From: Azospirillum doebereinerae
GTDB lineage: Bacteria > Pseudomonadota > Alphaproteobacteria > Azospirillales > Azospirillaceae
DNA length: 64,000 nt
Assembly (NCBI RefSeq): GCF_003989665.1
Contig: NZ_RZIJ01000005.1
Location: 186,001-250,000 of the forward strand
Reading direction: 5' to 3'
Position numbers and translations under genes: made by a program. The notes under the pieces were generated by a model. That model did not search any database and was not told the origin of the DNA. It saw only the letters and a list, made by a program, of their open reading frames with translations. Below, piece after piece: positions 10,790-17,243 of this stretch (positions are counted from its first letter, which is position 1; each line of letters starts with the position of its first letter).

Positions 10790-11668
10790 ATGATCGTCTC
10801 CGCCAGCTACAAGACCGACATTCCGGCCTTCTACGGCCGCTGGTTCCTGAACCGTCTCGACGCCGGTTACTGCCGGATGGTGAATCCTTACGGCGGGCAG
10901 ACCCACCGCGTCGACCTGACGCGGCCGGCGGTGGACGGCTTCGTGTTCTGGACGAAGAATCTCGGGCCGTTCCTCGACGGGCTCGGCACGGTGTCGGAGG
11001 CCGGCTTCCCCTTCATCGTCCAGTACAGCATCACCGGCCTGCCGACCGCGCTGGAGCGCTCGGTTCCCGACTGGCGGCGTTCGGTCGCGCAGATGGAGAT
11101 TTTGCGCGACCGCTGGGGGCCGCGCGCCGGGGTGTGGCGCTACGACCCCGTCGCGGTGACCGACGCGACGCCGCCCGCGTGGCACCGCGAGACCTTCGGG
11201 CGGCTGGCCGGCGCGCTGCGCGGCGTCACCGACGAGGTGGTGGTGTCCTTCCTCCAGCCCTACCGCAAGACGGCGCGCAACCTCGCCGCCGCCGGGATCG
11301 ACTGGCGCGACCCGGAGGCCGACGAGAAGCGGGCGCTGCTGGCCGATCTGGCCGGCATTGCGGCCGGGGAGGGGATGGCGCTCACGCTCTGCACCCAGCC
11401 GGAATTGGCCGGGGTTCCGGGGGTGGGCGCGGCGCGCTGCGTCGACGCGCTGCGGCTGTCGGAATTGGCCGGGCGGGCGCTGGCGGTGCGGGAGAAGGGG
11501 AACCGGCCGGGCTGCTTCTGCGCCGAAAGCCGGGACATCGGCGATTACGACACCTGCCCGCACGGCTGCGTCTATTGCTACGCGGTGGCGAACCGGACGA
11601 CCGCGCAACGGCGTTTCGCCGAGCACGACCCGGAGGGAGAGTTTTTGTTCCCCCGGCGAACCGGGTAA
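10790..11668 (+). CDS. DUF1848 family protein (radical-SAM/SplB-like)
   Basis: A 292-residue member of DUF1848. The N-terminus MIVSASYKTDIPAFY and the following FVFWTKN and QYSITGLP are hallmarks of the family, which resembles spore photoproduct lyase-like radical SAM proteins. The cysteines cluster near the C-terminus in GCFCAESRDIGDYDTCPHGCVYCYA rather than in an N-terminal CxxxCxxC; this terminal CPHGCVYCYA looks like an Fe-S cluster ligand set. The biochemical role of the family is not established. The gene is divergent from the preceding hypothetical gene and ends 7 bases from the convergent cheY-like gene. Confidence 0.85.
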   Translation: MIVSASYKTDIPAFYGRWFLNRLDAGYCRMVNPYGGQTHRVDLTRPAVDGFVFWTKNLGPFLDGLGTVSEAGFPFIVQYSITGLPTALERSVPDWRRSVAQMEILRDRWGPRAGVWRYDPVAVTDATPPAWHRETFGRLAGALRGVTDEVVVSFLQPYRKTARNLAAAGIDWRDPEADEKRALLADLAGIAAGEGMALTLCTQPELAGVPGVGAARCVDALRLSELAGRALAVREKGNRPGCFCAESRDIGDYDTCPHGCVYCYAVANRTTAQRRFAEHDPEGEFLFPRRTG

Positions 11669-11675
11669 GGATCGC

Positions 11676-12041
11676 TTACGGGCAGACCTTGCGGACCGTC
11701 TCGACCAGCTTTTCCGGGTTGAAGGGCTTCACCAGCCAGCCGGTCGCCCCGGCCTCGCGGCCGGCGGCCTTCTTGGCCGGGTCGGCCTCGGTGGTCAGCA
11801 GCAGGATGGGGGTCGCCCGGTTGCTCGGGTTGGCGCGGATGGCCTTGGTCAGGGCCAGCCCGTCGAGGCCCGGCATGTTCAGGTCGGTGATGATGCAGTC
11901 GAACTTCTGCCGGGTGGCGATGGTCAGCCCGGCGCTGCCGTCCGCCGCCTCGGTCACGTCGTAGCCGGCCTTTTTCAGCGTGAAGCTGACCATGTCGCGG
12001 ATGGTCTTGGAATCGTCGACGGTCAGAACGCTCTTGGGCAT
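11676..12041 (-). CDS. Single-domain response regulator (CheY-like)
   Basis: A 121-residue receiver domain with no output domain. Conserved residues are Asp9/Asp10 (VDDSKTIR), phospho-acceptor Asp53 (ITDLNMPG), the Thr of LLLTTEAD and Lys105 (WLVKPF). The wording is typical of CheY and of alphaproteobacterial single-domain regulators that act by docking to motors or kinases. There is no chemotaxis operon here; the nearest kinase and chemoreceptor lie more than 34 kb away in this window. It sits just downstream of grpE on the same strand but is separated by 156 bases and an inverted repeat. Confidence 0.93.
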   Translation of the reverse strand: MPKSVLTVDDSKTIRDMVSFTLKKAGYDVTEAADGSAGLTIATRQKFDCIITDLNMPGLDGLALTKAIRANPSNRATPILLLTTEADPAKKAAGREAGATGWLVKPFNPEKLVETVRKVCP

Positions 12042-12142
12042 CGGTCTGCTCTCTCATCGGTCGGTCGCGCGGCGTCGAGGATTGCGACCGGCAATCGGAC
12101 AAAAGGCGTAGGGGTTTTCAAGGCGCGCGTCAAGACAGGGCC

Positions 12143-12183
12143 GCAAGCCCCGCCCGCCGTCACCGATGGCGTGCGGGGCTTGC
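12143..12183. repeat. Inverted repeat downstream of grpE
   Basis: An 11-bp perfect stem (GCAAGCCCCGC at 12143-12153 with its complement at 12173-12183) encloses a 19-base loop with further pairing. On the minus strand no T-run follows, so it is at best a weak or factor-dependent terminator for grpE. Confidence 0.55.
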
Positions 12184-12197
12184 GGAGGAAAAAACCG

Positions 12198-12797
12198 TTA
12201 CGCCTTCGTATCGACGTGCTGGCCGCCGGGCTCGTTCGGGCCGCCCTTGGCGACACCGACCATCGCCTCGCGCAGCAGGCGGCCGTGGATGGTGTAGCCG
12301 GGCTGGAGGATCTGCACGACGGTGCCGGCCGGCTTGCCGGTGTGCTCGATCTCGAACATCACCTGATGGAAGTTCGGGTCGAACATCTCGCCGGTCGGGT
12401 CGATGCGCTTGATGCCGGCGCGGTCGAAGGCGGCGAAGAGCTGGCGCTCGGTCGCCTCGACGCCGACGGTCAGGCCCTTGAGCATCTCGTCCTGCTCGCG
12501 GCCCTCGGCCGGAACGGCGTCGAGCGCGCGGCGCAGGTTGTCGGCCACCGTCACCAGCTCCTTGGCGAAGCTGGACACGGCGTATTTGCTGGCGTCCTCG
12601 CGGTCACGCTGGGCGCGGCGGCGGGTGTTCTCCGTCTCGGCCATGGCGCGGAGAAGCTGGTCCTTCAGGCTGGCGACCTCGGCCTCCAGCTTGGCGGTGC
12701 GGTCGTCCGTGGAGCCGGCTTCGGGAGCGGCGGCGGCGTCTTTGGCGGCGGTCGGCTCGACCTCGGCGTCGGCGGGCTTGTTCTGCTCTTCGCTCAT
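12198..12797 (-). CDS. grpE: Nucleotide exchange factor GrpE
   Basis: A 199-residue GrpE. It has a disordered acidic/alanine-rich N-terminus (to about residue 32), a long dimerisation helix (ELEAEV-like ASLKDQLLRAMAETENTRRR) and the C-terminal beta wing with FDPNFHQVMFE and GYTIHGRLLREAMVGVAKG, the family signature. It releases ADP from DnaK. It lies 65 bases downstream of hrcA on the same strand, the common hrcA-grpE arrangement, so both are likely in one transcript. It should function with the dnaK and dnaJ genes about 3 kb downstream. Confidence 0.97.
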   Translation of the reverse strand: MSEEQNKPADAEVEPTAAKDAAAAPEAGSTDDRTAKLEAEVASLKDQLLRAMAETENTRRRAQRDREDASKYAVSSFAKELVTVADNLRRALDAVPAEGREQDEMLKGLTVGVEATERQLFAAFDRAGIKRIDPTGEMFDPNFHQVMFEIEHTGKPAGTVVQILQPGYTIHGRLLREAMVGVAKGGPNEPGGQHVDTKA

Positions 12798-12862
12798 GGG
12801 ATTCTCGGCTTCTTCGTTCGGTCGATTGAGGCGGGGTGAGGCGGAAGCTCAGCCGATCGGTG

Positions 12863-13903
12863 CTATCCGACCAGCCGGCTGACGACCTTGGCGGTGTAAT
12901 CCACCAAGGGAATGATGCGGGCGTAGTTGATGCGCGTCGGGCCGATGACGCCGATGGCGCCGATGACCTGTTCGCGGCTGTTCTGGAAGGGCGAGATGAT
13001 CATCGTGCAACCGGAATGGTTGAACAACACATTCTCGGCCCCGATGAAGATCTGGACGCCGTCGCCCTTGCCGGTGGCGTCCAGCATGCGCAGCATGGCC
13101 TCCTTGGTCTCCAGCGCCTCGAACAAGGAGCGCACGCGCTCCAGGTCGGAGAGCGCGGTGACGTCCTCCAGCAGCTTGGACTGGCCGCGCACGATGAGCT
13201 GCCCGGCCTTGGCCCCGCCGCTGCCGGCCCAGGTCGCCAGACCGGCGGCAACGACGCGGCGGGACAGCTCGTCCAGCTCGGTCTTCTGCTCCTGGATTTC
13301 CTGCAGCACGTCCTGGCGCGCCTCGTCCAGGGTGCGGCCGACCAGACGGGCGCTGAGGTAGTTCGACACCATCTGCAAGGTGGAGGCGGGCAGGCCGAGC
13401 GGCACCTCGATGACGCGGTTCTCGACCAGCCCGTCCTCGTTGACCAGCACGACCAGCGCGCGGCCCGGCCCCAGCGAGACGAATTCGATGTGCTTGAGCG
13501 GCCGGTCGGTCTTGGGCGCCATCACCAGCCCGGCGCAGTGCGACAGCCCGGCCAGCATCGCCGAGGCCTCCGACATCACGTCGGGCAGGGCGCGGCCGGA
13601 GGCGGAGCATTTCGCCTCGATGGAAACGCGCTCGTCCTCGCTGAGCGAGCCGATCTCCAGCAGGCCGTTGACGAACATGCGCAGGCCGGCGTCGGTCGGG
13701 ATGCGGCCGGCCGAGGCATGGGGGGCGTAGAGCAGCCCCTGTTCCTCCAGATCGGCCATCACGTTGCGGATGGTCGCCGGCGACAGGGCCATGCCGAGCC
13801 GCCGCGAGATCGTGCGCGACCCGACCGGCTCGCCCGACGCCACATAGGCGTCGACGATCAACCGGAAAATTTCGCGCGACCGCTGGTTCAACTCGTTGAT
13901 CAT
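12863..13903 (-). CDS. hrcA: Heat-inducible transcription repressor HrcA
   Basis: A 346-residue HrcA. The N-terminal winged helix (INELNQRSREIFRLIVDAY, then VGSRTISRRLG and SPATIRNVMADLEEQGL) binds CIRCE operators, usually upstream of groESL. The C-terminal part, with NHSGCTMIISPFQNSREQ-like wording and GVIGPTRINYARIIPLVDY, is the inserted dimerisation/GroEL-sensing region. I take the ATG at 13903. A longer frame reaches a TTG at 13981, but its extra 26 codons overlap a strong hairpin and add no family sequence. No CIRCE motif was found in the window, so its targets probably lie elsewhere. Confidence 0.95.
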   Translation of the reverse strand: MINELNQRSREIFRLIVDAYVASGEPVGSRTISRRLGMALSPATIRNVMADLEEQGLLYAPHASAGRIPTDAGLRMFVNGLLEIGSLSEDERVSIEAKCSASGRALPDVMSEASAMLAGLSHCAGLVMAPKTDRPLKHIEFVSLGPGRALVVLVNEDGLVENRVIEVPLGLPASTLQMVSNYLSARLVGRTLDEARQDVLQEIQEQKTELDELSRRVVAAGLATWAGSGGAKAGQLIVRGQSKLLEDVTALSDLERVRSLFEALETKEAMLRMLDATGKGDGVQIFIGAENVLFNHSGCTMIISPFQNSREQVIGAIGVIGPTRINYARIIPLVDYTAKVVSRLVG

Positions 13904-13918
13904 GACCCGGACAGGAAA

Positions 13919-13951
13919 GGACGCATCGACGGGAAGTCCGTCGACGCGTCC
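13919..13951 (-). terminator. Stem-loop immediately upstream of hrcA
   Basis: A 14-bp stem (13938-13951 with 13919-13932, one G-U pair in the minus-strand RNA) with a 5-base loop is followed on the minus strand by CCTTTCC. It lies 15 bases before the hrcA ATG and 74 bases after the creatininase-family stop. It could end the upstream transcript or control hrcA. Confidence 0.5.
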
Positions 13952-14024
13952 GAATTTAGGCGGGTCGGGCGGCCGAATCAACGTGCCGGGCGCCGGCCTT
14001 CCGAAAGGAGGCCTGCGGTTCCGG

Positions 14025-14771
14025 TCAGGACTCGGCCAGGAAGCTGCGGTATTGCGCCGCGATGGCGCCGACCGCCGCGTCGTAGAGCTGCTTGCCGTGC
14101 TCCGGGCTGGCGAGGCCCGGCGCCGATCCGATGCGCCCGTCCGGGTAGCGGCGGCGGAAGTCGCGGGCGTCGTGGAAACCGCCGGCCGGGGCCTGTTCGG
14201 GCTCCATCGCCACGGTCTTGATCGCGTCGGGGTAGGCGTATTGCGTCAGCGAGACCTCGCTGGGGGTGGCGTGCGAGCCCTCCTTGCCCTGGTAGAACTC
14301 GCGCGACAGCCGGCCGATCTCGGCGTTCTCCCACCAGCTGACCAGGGTGAAGCGCAGGTCGGGGCCGCTGCGGCCCTTCAGCGCGCGCTGCTCGGCGTGG
14401 ATCTCGTAGAAGGCGGCGCGCACCGTGGCGATGTTGCCGCCATGGCCGTTGACGAAGAAGAAGCGCTCGAACCCGTGCTCGACCAGCGAGCCGACGTAGT
14501 CGCGCAGCAGCGCGATCAGGGTGGAGGGCTTCAGCGTCATGGAGCCGGGGAACTCCATGTGGTGCACGGCCATGCCGACCGGGATGGTCGGACCAACCAG
14601 CGCGCCGGTCGCGTCGCCGACGCCGCGCGCGATGACCTCCGCGCAGATGGCGTCGGTGCCGACGAGGCCGTTCGGACCGTGCTGCTCGGTCGATCCGATG
14701 GGCAGGATGACGCCCTTGGAGGATTGCAGGTAGGTCTCGACCTCGGCCCAGGTGCTCAGGTGAAGCTGCAC
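14025..14771 (-). CDS. Creatininase family protein
   Basis: A roughly 248-residue protein of the creatininase/formamide hydrolase fold. Metal-site motifs are present: LPIGSTEQHGPNGLVGTDA (Glu, His and Asp ligands), MAVHHMEFPGSMTL and FFVNGHGGN. The family hydrolyses cyclic amides or formamides (creatinine, FAPy, mycofactocin precursors), and the specific substrate cannot be told here. The frame can start at TTG 14777 or GTG 14771; AAGGA lies 9 bases before the GTG, which I prefer. It reads toward hrcA on the same strand but is separated from it by a hairpin. Confidence 0.88.
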   Translation of the reverse strand: MQLHLSTWAEVETYLQSSKGVILPIGSTEQHGPNGLVGTDAICAEVIARGVGDATGALVGPTIPVGMAVHHMEFPGSMTLKPSTLIALLRDYVGSLVEHGFERFFFVNGHGGNIATVRAAFYEIHAEQRALKGRSGPDLRFTLVSWWENAEIGRLSREFYQGKEGSHATPSEVSLTQYAYPDAIKTVAMEPEQAPAGGFHDARDFRRRYPDGRIGSAPGLASPEHGKQLYDAAVGAIAAQYRSFLAES

Positions 14772-14967
14772 GGTCAACGATCCTTCGGGATGCGGGGAAA
14801 GACACGAGCCAGCAATCCTAGAGCGTCGGCGGGTCCGGGCAATCGTTCAATCGTACGGTCCGCCCGGCGGTTTCGTCGGGGCCGGGCCGTTTCCCCGCAT
14901 CCGACGCTGGTGGTTTCCGTCATCGCGACATACAATCGCGTGCATTACGGCCGAAAGGGAAGTGTCG

Positions 14968-16491
14968 GTGGTTGCGCGCGTCAACACGGTGGCGTTCCAG
15001 GGCATCGAGGTTCTGGGCATCGACGTCCAGGTCCAGATGTCCGGCGGGATCGTCGCCTTCACCGTGGTCGGGCTGCCGGACAAGGCGGTGGGGGAGAGCC
15101 GGGAGCGGGTGCGCGCCTCGCTCCACGCGCTGGGGCTGGCGCTGCCGGCCAAGCGCATCACCGTCAACCTCGCCCCGGCGGACGTGCTGAAGGAGGGAAG
15201 CCATTTCGACCTTCCCATCGCGCTGGCCCTGCTGACCGTCATGGGCGTGCTGCCCGACGTCGAGATGGCCCGTTACGTGGCGCTGGGCGAGCTGGCGTTG
15301 GACGGCGCGCTGACCCCGGTGGCGGGGGTGCTGCCGGCGGCGATCGACGCGCTGGCCCAGGATCGCGGGCTGATCTGCCCGGCGGCCTGTGGCGGGGAGG
15401 CGGCTTGGGCCGGGCCGGGGCTGGACGTGCTGGCGCCGGTCAACCTGCTGGCGCTGATCAACCACTTCAAGGGCAGCCAGGTCCTGACCCCGCCCAAGCC
15501 GCGCCTTCAGGAGGAGGAGGCCCGGCCGCCCGACCTGCGCGACGTGAAGGGCAACGAGACCGCCAAGCGCGCGCTGGAAGTGGCGGCGGCCGGTTCTCAT
15601 AATTTATTGATGGTCGGGCCGCCCGGATCCGGCAAGTCGATGCTGGCGGCGCGGCTGCCCGGCCTGCTGCCGCCGCTCGACCCGGCGGAGGCGCTGGAGG
15701 TGTCGATGATCCACAGCGTCGGCGGGTTGCTGGAGGGCGGCCGGCTGCTGCGCCAGCGGCCCTACCGGGCGCCGCACCAGTCGGCCAGCCTGCCGGCGCT
15801 GGTCGGTGGCGGGTCGCGGGCCAAGCCGGGCGAGATCTCGCTGGCGCATCAGGGCGTGCTGTTCCTCGACGAGTTGCCGGAGTTCCCCCGGCCGCTGCTG
15901 GAGGCGTTGCGTCAACCGCTGGAGACCGGCAAGGCGGTGGTCAGCCGCGCCAACCACCACGTCACCTACCCGGCGCGGGTGCAGCTGGTCGCGGCGATGA
16001 ACCCGTGCCGCTGCGGGCATCTCGACGACGCCGCGCTGGCCTGCGCCCGCGCGCCGAAATGCGCCGCCGATTACCAGTCGAAGATCAGCGGTCCGCTGTT
16101 CGACCGCATCGACCTGCACATCGACGTGCCCGCCGTCAGCCCGGCCGACCTCAGCCTACCGCCCCCGGCGGAGGGCAGCGCCGAGATCGCCGCCCGCGTC
16201 GCCGTGGCCCGTGCCATCCAGGCGGAGCGCTACGCGGGGCAGGGCGGGGCGCGGCCCTTGCGCACCAACGCGGAGGCCGACGGGGAGCTGCTGGAGAGGG
16301 TCGCCGGCCCCGACGCCTCCGGCCGCGCCCTGCTGACCGAAGCGGCGGAACGGTTGAAGCTGTCGGCGCGCGGCTACCACCGAGTGATGCGGGTGGCGCG
16401 CACCCTGGCCGACCTGGACGGCGCCGAGGGCGTCCGCCGCCGCCACATCGCCGAGGCGCTGAGCTACCGCCGCATCGCGCCGGGACGGTGA
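14968..16491 (+). CDS. comM: YifB/ComM family Mg-chelatase-like AAA+ ATPase
   Basis: A 507-residue protein of the ComM family, hexameric helicases that extend branch migration during integration of transformed DNA. The N-terminal ChlI-like domain begins ARVNTVAFQGIEV. The AAA+ core has Walker A GPPGSGKSML (near residue 218), Walker B VLFLDELPEF, and zinc-type cysteines in MNPCRCGHLDD and CARAPKCAADY. The C-terminal Mg_chelatase_C region ends SYRRIAPGR. Of two nearby GTG codons, the one at 14968 has AAGGGA 7 bases upstream; the one at 14962 is too close. It is transcribed divergently from the creatininase-family gene. Confidence 0.93.
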   Translation: MVARVNTVAFQGIEVLGIDVQVQMSGGIVAFTVVGLPDKAVGESRERVRASLHALGLALPAKRITVNLAPADVLKEGSHFDLPIALALLTVMGVLPDVEMARYVALGELALDGALTPVAGVLPAAIDALAQDRGLICPAACGGEAAWAGPGLDVLAPVNLLALINHFKGSQVLTPPKPRLQEEEARPPDLRDVKGNETAKRALEVAAAGSHNLLMVGPPGSGKSMLAARLPGLLPPLDPAEALEVSMIHSVGGLLEGGRLLRQRPYRAPHQSASLPALVGGGSRAKPGEISLAHQGVLFLDELPEFPRPLLEALRQPLETGKAVVSRANHHVTYPARVQLVAAMNPCRCGHLDDAALACARAPKCAADYQSKISGPLFDRIDLHIDVPAVSPADLSLPPPAEGSAEIAARVAVARAIQAERYAGQGGARPLRTNAEADGELLERVAGPDASGRALLTEAAERLKLSARGYHRVMRVARTLADLDGAEGVRRRHIAEALSYRRIAPGR

Positions 16492-16775
16492 GGGAGGGGC
16501 ATGGGGCATGCCTGCCCTCGATTCCATTCCATCGGCAAGGAACTTACGCAAAGAAGAGCGATTGTAACGTCTTGGCGTTGGCGGGTGGAAAATCTTCAGA
16601 TGCCGTCACAAGGGATGACGAGAGTTCACATCGGTGCCGATAACCAAAAGGATAATGAATACAGGAGTAATCCACCCCCAAAGCGCCGGCTTGAGCCGAC
16701 GGAGCGGCTGGCTTGATCGAGAGGCGGGGCTTGGACCCATGGATTGTTTGCGAGCCACTAGAGACAATGTTGGAC
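16492..16775. other. Non-coding, AT-richer leader to the accessory island
   Basis: About 280 bases of lower GC than the flanks, with no frame having a credible start, ribosome binding site and codon bias. The base composition shift relative to comM is obvious by eye and marks the left edge of the island. No repeat or integrase attachment site was recognised. Confidence 0.5.
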
Positions 16776-16803
16776 TTGACAGGGGAAGAGAAATTCTTAT
16801 AGT
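16776..16803 (+). promoter_or_regulatory. Near-consensus sigma70 promoter
   Basis: A perfect -35 (TTGACA, 16776-16781), a 16-base spacer and TATAGT (16798-16803), five of six matches to the -10 consensus. This is the best housekeeping-type promoter I see in the window. It points at the 64-aa and 967-aa genes. Confidence 0.75.
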
Positions 16804-16815
16804 CCTTCCGCCAAC

Positions 16816-16846
16816 GCTGGTCGCTTGCGACCGGGCGAGCTTTTTT
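16816..16846 (+). terminator. Imperfect hairpin with T6 in the leader: possible attenuator
   Basis: GGTCG-CTTG-CGACC is flanked by GCT and AGC, with a five-base bulge on the 3' side, followed directly by TTTTTT (16841-16846). It would form some 5-10 bases after the predicted transcription start, so it could abort most transcripts early. The stem is weak, hence modest confidence. Confidence 0.4.
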
Positions 16847-16924
16847 GCATGGCGTCAGTCACCGAGGCGCTGGTTGAACTTGGCCACAGACGGTGCTCAT
16901 GGCGCACCCAGGGAGAAGGGATCG

Positions 16925-17119
16925 ATGGCGTTAAGCGAGGCGGGGGCGTTAAGCGAAGCGGATATCCTCAATCTTCGGCGGGCGCGCGAGGCGCGGCGGA
17001 CCGAAGAATTTCTGAAGCGCTATCAGACCGAGACCGAGCTTGCGCGCGCGCGCCACAACCGGGTCGCTGAACAACGTGAGCCCTCCCCCGAGAGGATGAA
17101 AGAAGTTTTCAACTTCTGA
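16925..17119 (+). CDS. Small charged protein of unknown function (64 aa)
   Basis: I do not recognise a family. The protein is almost entirely predicted helix, rich in Arg, Glu and Ala (LRRARXARRTEEFLKRYQ-type composition), and ends in RMKEVFNF. It has no signal peptide. The ATG at 16925 follows GGAGAAGGG at 5-7 bases, a strong ribosome binding site; in-frame codons further upstream lie inside the leader and are ignored. The N-terminus repeats a short unit (ALSEAGALSEAD). A strong terminator follows, then the 967-aa gene on the same strand. Charge and size fit a regulator, adaptor or immunity-type partner, but that is speculation. Confidence 0.65.
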   Translation: MALSEAGALSEADILNLRRAREARRTEEFLKRYQTETELARARHNRVAEQREPSPERMKEVFNF

Positions 17120-17147
17120 TTGTTATTTTCGGGCAAAATTTAAGAGG

Positions 17148-17179
17148 TCTGGCAGAATTTCTCTGCCAGATTTTTTTTT
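17148..17179 (+). terminator. Strong Rho-independent terminator between the 64-aa and 967-aa genes
   Basis: A 9-bp perfect stem TCTGGCAGA / TCTGCCAGA (17148-17156 with 17162-17170), a 5-base loop and nine consecutive T residues. Only 64 bases separate it from the next start codon, and no clear promoter lies in between. Confidence 0.92.
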
Positions 17180-17243
17180 GCCCCGCAATGAATATTTTGG
17201 GCGAGCGGCGCGAGAGAAAATCCCGCCAAGAGGGTGATCGGTC

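Noticed and set aside
12143-12183. Inverted repeat after grpE as a classical terminator
   Set aside because: On the grpE strand no T-run follows the stem, and the A/T run lies on the wrong side, so it is listed only as a repeat.
16501-16924. In-frame upstream extension and other short frames before the 64-aa gene
   Set aside because: They run through the promoter and leader hairpin, so they cannot be part of the transcript from the promoter at 16776.
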